Source: Nematostella vectensis
Taxonomy: Eukaryota; Cnidaria; Anthozoa; Actiniaria; Edwardsiidae
Direction: 5' to 3'
Assembly (NCBI RefSeq): GCF_932526225.1
Contig: NC_064047.1
Coordinates: forward strand, 6,447,501-6,511,500
DNA length: 64,000 nucleotides
The translations under genes were made by a program, and so were the position numbers. Within the stretch, counting starts at the first letter, position 1. Each line of letters opens with the position of its first letter. A model generated the notes under the pieces. The model was not told where the DNA came from. It ran no database searches and worked only from the letters and a program-made list of their open reading frames with translations. Below are positions 42,907-54,808 of the stretch, one piece after another.

Positions 42907-43183
42907 GTTAGGGTAAGGTGTGAAAAAATATTTTTTAACTTCAGAATGAAAACTTTGTGAGCTAACATTCTACAGAATATTCTTTCAAAGTCATCCATCC
43001 AGGTTGTTTAGTTTGGTTAACTACACGCTTTTCCCAACTGAGTTCTTCCAGCTTGTAACAGCCAAAAGCTGATACAAGCTAATAAAAATGTTTTTTTGCC
43101 CCGACGAAGGGCTAATGTTTGAAACGTCAGCACAACTACTCTGTTTCACTGAGGTGTACAACATACTTTTAACGTTGCGCTGA

Positions 43184-43429
43184 TTTAAAGCCGCATTGTC
43201 ACCAGTTTATTTCCGTTTATTTTCAACCGTTAAAAGACAAAAGAATCTATTAAAATCCGAGATATTAAACAGGCCATCCGCTCTAAATTATCAATCACAT
43301 CCTCAAAGAAACTTACAATAAACACACTGCTTTCAATATTTTGAAATATTTTTCGCGTTTCCCGTTAAAAATCATAGGAGATTGTTACGTAATCGACCGG
43401 AAGTAAACTGGTGACAATGCGGCTTTAAA
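43184..43429. mobile_element. MITE with 33-bp inverted repeats
   Basis: The left end TTTAAAGCCGCATTGTCACC continues AGTTTATTTCCG. The right end is its reverse complement with one or two changes (CGGAAGTAAACTGGTGACAA then TGCGGCTTTAAA). A TTTAAA at each end may include a TTAA-type target site. About 246 bp. One arm recurs at 36110-36155. Confidence 0.75.
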
Positions 43430-43854
43430 GCTTGTCTACACCACGCCTACGCTAGCCTACGTGTAGCCGCTGAGCAGACAATCTGTAGTTTTTTTTAACT
43501 TGTCTTTAGTCTTTCCAGTTATACCAACAAGCTGATACAAGCCTTTAATCATTCACAATAATTTTCTAATGTACATTACAACAACTAATATTTTCTCTGA
43601 TCATTTAAGGCAAGAATAGTTAACAGTAATTCACTGCTCTACTTTATCTGTAGTGAAACAGCAGTTTGCTATCATTTTTTTTTTTCAACTTCACAGCAGT
43701 TATTTAACCAAGCAGCTAGTAACATTCAGGCAGAAAGGGGAAAAAATTAATTTTAATTCTAATTGTTTAACTTATGCTTAAAAATAACTGAACATTTAAT
43801 TCTGAACAAACTTCATATTCATTCTGGACCAAAACCTTTGACCTAAAGTTTGAA

Positions 43855-46800
43855 TTAGAGATGTATTGAAAACAGATTCACAACACAATCAGAACCTACA
43901 GTCACACATAACTTGTAATCCTTACTGTAAACCAAACCTTCAATTGAACCACAATGCACCTTGCGGCACTCCAGTAACTTCCCATTGGAGCAATCCCACA
44001 ATGCCAGGCGCCCATTCTGTGTTGAGCAGACTATCTGCTGACCAATAGGATAGAGGCTCAGGTATGTTAGGGTGTACCACCCTGGGACGTCTTTCAGCTT
44101 GAGGGCGTGGAGGAGGGTGAATGTGTCGCTGTCAATCACTCTGACAGTCCTGTCGTCAGCACACGTGGCCAGGATGGTTGGACCATCACACATTTGTTTC
44201 CAGTCAACTGATGTGACTGCTGTGGTGTGGCCTCTTAAGGTGTGGAGTTTCTCACCTGAAGCATTCAAAATGCATTTTTGTTACCATGGTAACGGATAAG
44301 GGGTAGCGATGGGTTCTCGAAATTTCGCAAAGTCTCTAAATCTTATTAAACATTTTAGTGGTCTCTGAGCCTCGTTTTTTTTTACTTGGGTCTCAGAGTC
44401 TCGGATTTTTAACCTCGACCTTGGAGTCTCTGGTTTTGTTAAGCGCGGTCTGTTTTATCTTGTTACCATTCAACGGGTTTCCCCTTCTTTTTCTTGTCTC
44501 GATTCTTGGGCCTCCGCTCTAAACAGAAACTTAAGCTACTGTGGCAAGATTCTTTTTTCAACTGATGTTTATGACATACTTCAAGCAAGTTTCCCAAATA
44601 CAACCTCGAACCTCTGTTGTTAAGAGGTTAGAAAAGCTCGGGCTTGGATTCTGAAATTTGACAAAAGCTTCAGGCTCAGATTCTGAAATGCTGGTCTCGG
44701 TACCTGGGTAAGTTTTGGATTTACCCATCGATACTGATTTGAATAAGCACTCTGGGCACTCATTCATTATATTTTTACAGGTCTTTGGGGGAGGAGGGGC
44801 TTATTTGAGAAGGTGCCCTTATTGGGGAGGGGGTACTTTTATCATTTTGGTGAAAAACCAGGTTCTGAATCGATTGACAACAAAACTTTATTTGTGATAC
44901 TGTTTATAAATCGGTTCATATATTGTTGTAAGGTGAGAATGTCAATTCGAGCTAAATAATATTAAATTTACATAATCTGGTAGTGTAAATCTTTGTTGGA
45001 ATTTTTTTAGGGTGAGGGGGCGCTTATACCATAATTTGAGGTCAAAGGGGGTGCTTATTGAGAAAGAAGAACTTATTTAAAGGAGGGAGCTTATTCAAAT
45101 AATGAGACTTAGTTAGGTAAGGGCATTTATATTCAGTTGTGGGATAACGGGGGTTTGACTCAATAACAGGAGGGAAAATGTTTTTGGAAGCATTTGGCTT
45201 TGTGGTACACACACACAAAAAAAAAATTCCAACCTTGGATGGCAGTTTTATTGATAAAATGGACACCAATTTGAGTGTTTTCATCCCAATGAAGTAAATC
45301 CTGTCTTGTTTTATGCCCTCCCTGGTCTCAAAACTCCTCCATTCACACGAAAAAATGGATAGAGTCATGCACCCATAGGAATAAGTAGTATGCCATTTTT
45401 TTGCAAATAACAAAAGATTGCCTTGCAAGCCGAGAAACAGGGTTTACACTTATTTTCAGTCACACATGCACCTTGTGTTCTTTTTTTTTTTTCGAGTCGC
45501 GACTGTTTTGATGATGCAAGCCATTTTGCAGTTATGGTGCAGTTATGGTTAGACTGCTAACAAATAAGAGAGCGCTAAAAAGCCCTAGGCGTCACAAGAA
45601 AGCAGACAATGATACATGTGCATATATGCACTAAATCAACAACAACGCAAAGCTAAGAAACAATTTATTTAATTGCTTGCTTTGTGTTTATTGGTATTTC
45701 CTCTGAGACAGTAGCCAAGAAGGCAATCCTCCTTGATATAGTTTGGTTGTGATCGATCTAAAGCTTGACAGATGCAGACAAAATTCAAAAGTCATGATCA
45801 ATATTTACCAAAACATGGTTGTGACTCATAAATGATGGACACAGGGTGCATGTGTGACTGAAAATGAGATCTTTGGGGGGGGGAGGGGCTTATTTGAGAG
45901 GATGCCCTTATTTGGGAGGGGGTACTTTTTTTCATTTTGGTGAAAAACCAGGTTCTGAATCGATATAGTTGATATAGTTTGGTTGTGATCGATCCAAAGC
46001 TTGACAGATGCAGACAAAATTCAAAAGTCATGATCAACATTTACCAAAACACGGTTGTGACTCATAAATGATAGACACAGGGTGCAAGTGTGACTGAAAA
46101 TGAGGTGTAAACCCCCTAAGCCCTCACCCTAGATCTGCTATAGTTGATCATTGTTGTAGACATAATGCAAAGATGTTTATATGAGTTGTTACAAGTCACT
46201 CACCAGTAAGTACACTCCATATACATGTGGTCTGGTCTTCTGATGCAGATGCCACCATCCCACCACAAGGACTCCAACACACTGACCAGATCTCTGCTTG
46301 TCTTTGCCCTTCTTCTAAGGAGTGTGCACAGAATTTCAGCACTTCTTCAAAAGAGTCCAACTTATCAGTCTGAAACCTGTAGACAAGAAGTTCACCACTG
46401 TCCAGACCAATGACGAGATAATTCCTGGACCACCTCATCGTTAGCACCCCACTGGTGCAAACTAAACAGACGTTTAACTCACTTCTTGGAATGACACCTG
46501 TTCCTGGAATTTCGTTTGCTGGAATATTTTCGTTATTCCACTTGAGTATTAGACCATCTAAACAGCCAATGAGCAGTTCCTGGCCACGCCAGGCAAGGCA
46601 TCGTACAGCAGCATCATGTTTTAGCTTGTACAGCTGCTGACTGTTGCCAATTTTCCAGATGAAAATATTTCCAGTAAGATCACCAGATGCTATGAGACTG
46701 CTGTCACTCATGTCTAGGCCACAGCCAGTGACCTCGTGGTATTTAAGTCGGTGGGCTTCAGTTATCTTTATTGGAAATTTAGAGTCTTTGGCATACTCGA

Positions 46801-47911
46801 GTGTGATATAACTGAGTGACATTATTCCTCCCAACCAAATAGCTTTACGCTGTTCATTTTTGACAGCCCAATTCAGATGAACAATTGAATCACAAGGTGC
46901 CCCATGGAGCTCATGGACTAATTCTCCATTGATAGACCACCATGACATAATTCCAGATAGGTACGAAACAGCAAGTAAATAATCTCCATCCCATAGTGCA
47001 ACTTGTGGCGACCCCATCGCTTGAAGCACAGATTTTACTTCAAGTTCTTTCTCATCAAGAATCAGGAAGATTCCACCCTGAAATCCAACTGCGAATACCC
47101 CTCTCTTGCAGTGCGTCATGCACATCACAGATGCCTTAGTGTCCCCGATAGGATCAAGTGGTTGTGATTTAATGACTTGGCCTGAGGGATTTAAAAGGTG
47201 GACTTCACTTAAAGTATTATTCACTCTTTGCAGTATCGCTATAATGTAGTCCTGTGAGTTAAACAATGCTAAATCGTACCAGTCATGCTGCTTGACAAAT
47301 GTCACACTATCATTTCCACTCTCTTTAGGTCTGGTATCAGTAGCATTAACTTCTCCAAATGGAGTATTACGCATCACACCTTCCTCCCCTGATTTCTGGA
47401 TCCATAACAAAGCAACATCAAGCTTCCCTTGTTTTTCTCTGAGCTCATACATCGCTACCAGTGAGGTGTGGCCTCCACAAATGAGAAATCTCTCACCACT
47501 ATTTGACCACGCCCCAAAGTGAGTTAACCCAAAAGTTGTATTTGTACTGAGTACATTATTCCATTTATTATCCCACAACTTGATCTCACCGCCATATGAA
47601 ATGCTAAGGACCACGTCCTTTGGTTCATTGTACAATAAACATATCACCAAGTCATTATGAGCCTGGAAGCTGGTGATTCGACTCTTTGATTGGATATCCC
47701 ATTCAACAATTAAGGGACCAAGGGGTGCAATATAGGAATTCTTCTGGTCCTTATTGAGATTATGGCCCGGGAAACCAGCACACTGACGTAGGGACGCAAC
47801 ACCCCACGACTGTTCGACATTAAAGATGAATTCATCACTTGAAATGCTGGGACTTGAGGTCATGTGACTTGAAGATGATGGTGACAAAGATGATGATGAT
47901 GATGCTAACAT
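43855..47911 (-). CDS. WD40-repeat protein, two coding exons (47911-46204, 44255-43855)
   Basis: A protein of about 702 residues is built almost entirely of WD40-like repeats, probably two beta-propellers. Clear units include LSISYGGEIKLWD, IASGDLTGNIFIW, MVASASEDQTTCIWSV, ILATCADDRTVRVID and STQNGRLALWD. The start is serine-rich. Exon 1 ends ...IWSVLTG at a GTGAGT donor (phase 1) and exon 2 continues EKLHTLRGHTTAVTSVDW. The first in-frame ATG (47941) lies before a strong acceptor (CTTTTTCCAG, exon from 47915), so I prefer the ATG at 47911 with a 5' UTR exon upstream. The ortholog is not recognised. WD40 proteins are scaffolds in complexes such as intraflagellar transport. The head-to-head position with the ciliary gene CFAP298 and a shared X-box suggest, but do not show, a ciliary role. 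Confidence 0.88.
44256..46203. repeat. Intron of the WD40 gene with duplicated repeat blocks
   Basis: Two blocks are each present twice. The first begins GGGGAGGAGGGGCTTATTTG and continues to AACCAGGTTCTGAATCGAT (about 44780-44880 and 45868-45965). The second runs from GTTGTGATCGAT(C)TAAAGCTT to the GTGTGACTGAAAATGAG region (about 45735-45870 and 45970-46105). A perfect 14-bp palindrome GTTACCATGGTAAC sits at 44280-44293. No other gene is seen. Confidence 0.75.
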
Positions 47912-48389
47912 TGCCCTGGAAAAAGGTAAAAATTGAGGCATAAGTGTTTATAAATACCATTATTATGAAATGAAATGATGTTTAGGAATAAATGCTTTGT
48001 TAGTTAACTTTAAGCTTAACTTTTATCAAGGGCTCTTAAAAGTAATTTCATTCAACTACATTAATAATCATAACATATTCAAAAAGCATTTTATTGAATC
48101 CTACCAAAGAGCTTGGTATCCCTCTAAGAACTATAAGAGAAGTAAAGAATAATGTCTTCTTTCTTATAGTTACTCCCTGCTTCAAGTAGACGCTACACTT
48201 TCTCGCTCATTCGAGAAATGCAAAAGTGCAAAGTATCGATCTTGTGTAAGCCCGCGCTCGCAGTCGATCATTGCTCGGATAAAGTTGATCATGATTTGTT
48301 TTTTGTTTTTTTTACAGACGGTCATGGCTGAAAGAGAGAGAGTTAAAAAAAGGGTCCAAGATCGAATTTAAAAAAAAAAATGTTTTTCT

Positions 48390-48391
<2 letters not shown>

Positions 48392-48478
<87 letters not shown>
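48392..48478 (+). repeat. (ATT)n trinucleotide repeat
   Basis: About 28 uninterrupted ATT units in the short interval between the divergent WD40 gene and CFAP298. Confidence 0.97.
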
Positions 48479-48479
<1 letters not shown>

Positions 48480-48637
48480 TTTTATTGTTGATGCTTTAAA
48501 ATGAAATAAAAAGATATATATAAATTGGGCTACGATCGATTTAAAATCGGAGCTGCTCGGAAGTTTTGGAGTCTGTGCATGACTCGCAAGGCATGATGAA
48601 AAGACGGGTTTTTGTCCAATAGGAAAAAGCGTTATCA

Positions 48638-48651
48638 GTCGCTATAGAAAC
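48638..48651 (+). promoter_or_regulatory. RFX X-box upstream of CFAP298
   Basis: GTCGCTATAGAAAC matches the X-box consensus GTHNYYATRRNAAC at all 14 positions. It lies 94 bp before the CFAP298 ATG, the usual distance for ciliary genes driven by RFX factors, and in the interval shared with the divergent WD40 gene. A CCAAT word lies 20 bp upstream (48617). No TATA box is obvious. RFX control is inference from the motif. Confidence 0.65.
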
Positions 48652-48744
48652 TGGCGCGATACCTCGTCCGCCATATTAGAATTAGCATCGAAAGAAAAAC
48701 AAAGCGAATTCTACCTTATTTCTAATGTTTATACTCCCATAAAA

Positions 48745-51700
48745 ATGGTAAAACTACACATAAAACGTGGAGAAGAGAGCTTGTTTCTTTACGAGACGAC
48801 TTGCAGCGTAGAACTGAGCGAGCTGATTCCAGAACTGGTTCGAATTTCCAATGGAAGGTTGAAAATTGAGCGACTAAATTACGGTTAGTCTACCTAGTTG
48901 TGCCTAAAATTAACCGGTCTATTTTAATATAGTAATGAAACAACTTACGAGTGTAATATGATTCAGCTCTTGACGTTTGCAAATTATTCATTCAAATGTC
49001 TTGCGCCTTTTACAATCCATTCATATGGTTGATATTCTATAGGTATAAGATCACTTTAACTGCTGCATGTACACTGTAACTTACTTTTTAGCTAGTTAAA
49101 CAGCTTTCCCTCGCGAATTCACATTGAAAATGCTATTATGTTAGAACAGGCCACTCTAACATTTTTTTTTGTGAATCCATTTTCACCATATAAACTTCTA
49201 TTGTCATTGCCTGTCTTACCAAAGATGTTGACCCCTTTTGCTTGTAGAAATTGAAGAGCTAGCCAAGCATGGCCCTACACTTCCGCCAAACATGCAGGGG
49301 CTCACAGATGATCAGATCTCTGATCTCCGGCTCAAGGATGAATGGGAGGACAAATGTGTGCCTAGCGGGGGGTACGTGGAGACGACCGATCCGATGTCCA
49401 GGCGCAATGGGAGAGGTAAATTGCATTTTGTTTTTGTTGCTATACTGTATAAGTCTGTAAAGTTAATATGCCTAGCTAGGGGGTTATATAGGGTAGATTT
49501 AAGACTAAAGATTATGTACATCTAATTTACTAAAGAACTCCACTGTGACAAGCACAGAAAATATACTGTAGCCCTACACGTGAGACCTGCATCTGTCTTA
49601 CCACCATACCAACACTCTTCAATGCCAAGAAATCATTATTTCTCTATCTAAACTCTACCTAACTCAGTAAGCACATCTGTTACCCAAAGGATCAGATGAC
49701 AACTACACCATCATGTGGTGCACTGGAAAATCCATAAGTACCTAGTTATAGCTGATTTCGATGTATTGCAATGCCACATTTTCAAAACATCTATTAGTTT
49801 TTGGCTTTTGGGATTTTCTGTTCCATCAGTAAAACCATTTCAAGCCAATCAAAGTCTCATTTTGTGCACTTCCCTGGCTTCGGTCTGGACGCCAAAAACA
49901 AATTGATGTTTCGAAAATGTGGCATCACGATACCATGTACGTAAAGTTGAGTGATATTTGTTGAACGAAAGCAGCAAAATTGTGTCCTGGTGCAGGCAGA
50001 GTTAAAGCACTCCTACAATCTGTTACAAAACTAATGGGACACTTTCCCTCCCCCTTCCTCAATGTTGGAGGGCAAATGATCACCTTGCTACTGCTTGTGT
50101 TTTGAGCTGAAAAATCGCCTCTAACCAATATTAATCAGGGGGGAGAGGGTTGGCGGTTGTTTGTATGGGAAGTGTCCCACTTACTTTTGTTGAAGATGTC
50201 TGAGCAAGTGATTGACGGGTCCTGGAACAGGAAACACTATCTTTGATAACGCAACTATGATACAACTATGCGAACGGCAAAATCAAAAACATACAATTAT
50301 CGTGCCAGGATCGCGTGTAAAAATAGACAGAAGCTTCAGAGACGACTATTTTTCATTGTAAACAATCTCATCTGTTTCTTCATATAAGAAATACCGCCTA
50401 TGAAGAATTTATTATGTGAGAGATTTTCACTACAAATTTAGTCACGCAAGCTTGTCTCGGGGAGAAGGTCAATTCAATAGATTCATCTGTTTGACAATAG
50501 TTATGCTAAATATCCCACACTTTAACACACAGTTATGCTTGAAGAGTTCAAGCAAAGTGTATAAAATGCTTTTTCTGTGGAGCATTCGCTAAAAAATCAA
50601 CGGCAACAGACTACGTCTTCTGTTCTTGCTTACATGGCTCAACGATTAACACCAACGGTTAACCATTTTAAAATTGTTTAAGAAATGCCTTACAAAAGAA
50701 ATTCGAACTCTAAAATAATACAGTAACAACTTGAGATTCAAGCTCATAAATTAACACTAGTTTTGTTTGAATGAGGGTTTGCATTTTGGAGAGAGAGCTC
50801 ATGGTAGATAGTTGACCATCGTTTTACTAAAAGATAAAAAGAAAGTTCATTTTTATATAAACGGTCTACCACGGTTGACCGTTCAAAAAAGCTCTATTAT
50901 ATATTTCAAATCGTAAGCTTCATATACCTAAATAGCTTTGTGATGGTAACGAATGACAGATGATTGAAGAAATCCGGCTACCATGAGTGGGAATAATATT
51001 TTTCTAAAAATGGTAGACCGTACACGGTCCACACCCGCTTTTTTGCACCGCCATGCTAAATGTATAAACACTTGTTGTGATGTACATTGAAAATGAAATG
51101 AGACAAGGCTCTCTTGTTTTCTACAACAGATATACCGTCTATTTATCGCTTTCTTTAGTCGATTTGTTATTTATTGTTTAATTGGGAAATACTTATTAGG
51201 CAATGATCTTTTTAGTCTCTATGCCTGTATTTATTACCTAAATTGGCCATAAAAGCGGTGTTTTTCGGCTAAATACTCCGAGGGATGGCTGCTTTTGCAA
51301 ATGGAGACAATCAGCACAATATATAGACAGTCTCTTTGGCAACATCAAATGAATATTTTAGTTTACAAAATTATAGTCTGCAAGTATCCTAGCGCACCTT
51401 CATTTAATTCAAATTAATTGAATAAAATATTCCAAATAGCGCACAGATATCCCAGGGGACATCAACATGTTTACTTCAAGCTCGAATAATTAATAGATTG
51501 AAAAACTTTCATTAGGGGATGCGAATAAAGAGAATACATTTTAAGAAATCTATGATAATCGTGACAAATTCCAATCATTCTACTTCTGAGACAATCTGTT
51601 ACAAAACTAATGGGACACTTTCCCTCCCCCTTCCTCAATGTTGGAGGGCAAATGATCACCTTGCTACTGCTTGTGTTTTGAGCTGAAAAATCGCCTCTAA

Positions 51701-53876
51701 CCAATATTAATCATGGGGAGAGGGTTGGCGGTTGTTCGTATGGGAAGTGTCCCACTTACTTTTGTTGAAGATTGTAGGTAATAACTAAAACCACACATTA
51801 AACAGCCTTACACAACTACTGATAAAGCCTCTCAACAAAAAATATATAATGTTATAGTTTTATTAAAATTAAACAGGATTTAGATCAATAAACTACCTTT
51901 TCTTATTGTACATTACACTACATCTATAAAAAATCAAATGTTGTGTGAATGTGGGACAAAGCATAGACAGGTATTTTTAATGTTTTTTTTTTTTTAGCTC
52001 CAAAGGATAATATGGCTGAAGTACTGAACAGAACAAGACAGGAAGCTATGGCCGCTGTTTCAAAAGTAAGTGATGATAATTCATTTTTTTCAATCTTCAG
52101 TCCACCACACACTTTTTTTTTCATTCATTATTGGGAGACAAATTACAAAGATGACATAAAGTTGTTTGTAATATCTAACCATACAGTACACTGAAAGTAT
52201 TTTAACATTTTCCAGCATGGATTTACTGTGGATTCTGAGTGGGGTCCACACACTTTTCTGCATGGAAAACCAGTGAGTGGAGACCACTCACTGCATGGAA
52301 TTTTCCTTTGTTATGCAGTTTATTATGTGGGTAGTAATCAAAGTGTACAGTGGTGAGACCACATTGCAGAATAAAGAAACAAAATGATTGATTACTCGGA
52401 TGAATAACAGCTTGTTTTTCTTTGATACACACACAGTATGTATATATTAGGAAACATGTAAGTTTGTAAATATGTAAATAAGTATTTCATTTAATGTGTC
52501 AAAAAATGAGATGTGAAATATCTACTTACTAACATTTCATCTTTTTTCTGTTCAGAATCTTGTAAAGACTGATATTTGTCTGACTATGGAGAAAGTAAAA
52601 GATGCTCTTGACCAGATGAGAGGGTCTGTTATGATAGTCTACCCTATGGGGCTTCCACCGCATGACAACATCACGTTAGAGTTCGACAACCAGGAGGATT
52701 TATCAGGGATGCAGGTGCAGTCTCTTTCCTCTTTCATTTTACATTCCTACTCCAGCTTTGGGCGTGTGTGTTACATTTTCTTCTCCATTAAGATGTGTTT
52801 GAGGGTTATATATAAAATTGTACATTCTAGGGCTCTCTGCAAGTCTTAGACGAAGGCACTGCCCAGTTGTGGTGGGCAGGTAAAGAGCTTCAGAGAGGGA
52901 AAAAGTTACAAGACTTTATTGGAAAAAATGAAAAGACAAAGCTCGTAGTCAAACTTCAAAAGGTACAATTTGGCTTTTCCCATTAACAATCATTTACAAT
53001 GAAATATATGGTAAGACCCATTCAAAACGTTATTTTTTTTTATCAAATTTCGTATTTCTATGCTATTTGATGTGTTACCCAACTGAAAAAAGTGTGTAAT
53101 TTTTATGGTAAATCATGCATATTTTATTTTTGTATGTATGTACATGTACTGTACATGTCTTCGGTTGTTTTTTTTAAATACATATTGACTCAGGTTTTTA
53201 GGAATAAATTAATCTGAATCTAATGATGCATTTTTTTCTGGCTTATTCTGATTTTAGAGCTATACTTAAATGTCACACCAATAACATACTTTGTGTTTCT
53301 TTGTTCCAAATGATTATTAGAAAGGCCAGGGCGCCCCCGCTAGAGAGCAGGTGTTTAGCGAGGAAGAGAGGAAGCACATGATGGCGCATGCCTATCGCAA
53401 GCAGGAGGAGATGAAGGTGATTTACCTTAAAAGCCCCTCAATAACCCCGAGGGTCTACTGTATTTCTTGTTTTTTTCTTGAACTGTATGGGGTGAGGGTA
53501 TTGGAGAAGTGGGTGTAATAGAGTGTCTGTGTGTGTGTGTGTGTGTGGGGGGGCTTACAGCATTTCAAAGGAGATGAACATGATGTATTAAGAAGTCAAG
53601 TGCAAGTAAACTTTATGTCAATACCAGTATCAATTATTTTGATAGAAGAGGGGGTTGTATGATACACGTCAAAACCATACTCGTAAATCGTGCGCTGTAA
53701 TTGGTCAAAGGTACATGTGTTATTAGATGACTTTTTCTGATATTTTTCTTTGGACATTTTTTTTTTAGAAACTTGAAAACGCTGAAGAAGATGCATACCT
53801 GAACTCTGCTTGGGCTGATCCTAACTCGCTCAAAAGACAATTCCATGGCTTGGGAAACTTTAAATGGAGACCTTGA
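48745..53876 (+). CDS. CFAP298: CFAP298 (C21orf59/Kurly), complete, seven exons
   Basis: Exons: 48745-48883, 49248-49415, 51998-52065, 52556-52714, 52831-52962, 53321-53416, 53769-53876. All junctions are GT-AG and in phase; the product is 289 residues, against about 290 in human. It starts MVKLHIKRGEESLFLYETTC and contains the family hallmarks LPPNMQGLTDDQISDLRLKD, VKDALDQMRGSVMIVYPMGL, QLWWAGKEL, GKNEKTKLVVK, GQGAPARE, and the C-terminal DAYLNSAWADPNSLKRQFHG then FKWRP. In vertebrates this cytoplasmic protein is needed for assembly of outer and inner dynein arms and for planar polarity of motile cilia. A poly-A signal AATAAA is at 54108. Intron 2 carries a composite of MITE copies. Recognition is confident over the whole length. 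Confidence 0.97.
49755..49930. mobile_element. Decayed foldback element in CFAP298 intron 2
   Basis: GATTTTCTGTTCC(A/G)TCAGTAAAACCATT, GCCAATCA and TTTTGTGCACTTCCCTGGC match an arm of the 25516-25788 element, and CGATGTATTGCAATGCCACA pairs with TGTGGCATCACGATACC near the other end. Confidence 0.55.
50012..51779. mobile_element. Composite of two near-identical MITE copies flanking 1.4 kb
   Basis: The units at about 50012-50203 and 51593-51779 are nearly identical direct repeats of about 185 bp (TGTTACAAAACTAATGGGAC ... GGGAAGTGTCCCACTTACTT). Each unit has inverted ends, because the left GGGACACTTTCC pairs with the right GGAAGTGTCCC. The outermost ends of the composite, CCTACAATCT and AGATTGTAGG, are also inverted and complete only on the outside. 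The 1.4 kb between them shows no coding frame. Confidence 0.65.
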
Positions 53877-54808
53877 AGAAATGGTGAAACATTCTCAAAA
53901 CAATAACAGATGGATAGAAAGAGAGGACTTACATACAGCGCAATGCTACATGAGATCCATGTCAACTCTTGAAATGTAGAGGATTTGATAAATACTTCTA
54001 GCTTGAAAACTGGCAGAGATTAAGCTCGAAGAGAAAAATGCTGCCTTTAAGAGACGCTTGTATTACAAATTTTACTGGAAAATCTTTTGTAATTATTATC
54101 AATGAATAATAAATTCCTGTGAAAAAAGATTTTAGTGAAATTTGCACAAACAACAGCAAGAACAACAACAAGAAGAACAGTGAGAACAGGAAATTAGTTT
54201 ACAGCAGAGATGTCACGGGCGGATCTAGCTCTTTTTGCTGAGAGAGGGGTTCGTACCTAATGACAATAGAGGAGAGTACTGTGTACTGTAGGTATAGTCA
54301 TGGCGCCAAAAAGTGCCTTATAACAACATGGATAGTGTTAAAACATCCCAGAGCCATAACAAAACAAGGGGGAGGGGTGGTCTTCAGGGTAAAAGTTACA
54401 TTGATGCAGCAATTCGAAAATTACCCCTAAAAAACATCACATCTTTCTCAGATACCCCCTAAAAATAACAAGAGCCCTGAATTTTACCCCTAAAAAAATT
54501 TGACTAAGATCCTTATTAGATCGACATGAGAAGAACCTTCTTTAATTAATCCTCCTAGATATGTTACTGTATGGCAAGGGAAGGGGGGATGAGACTCTTG
54601 GGTCATATAGAAGCTTTCACAAGATTTCATCACATCGGATAGATGCAATCCTGTTAGGCCTAGGAGAGATGGTATCCCTGTGATATGGCGGCTGCATAGG
54701 ACTGAGTACTACCCTGATTATATCATTGTTTTCAGTTTTTGGCGGCCGTCTACATGTTGAGAAGATCGGTGTGTTTTTTTGTACAGAAGGTTTATTCATT
54801 CCCCCAGG

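Noticed and set aside
47912-47941. Ten-residue N-terminal extension (MPQFLPFSRA) of the WD40 protein
   Set aside because: It spans what looks like a polypyrimidine tract and acceptor (CTTTTTCCAG), so it is probably intron; the ATG at 47911 is preferred. Not excluded.
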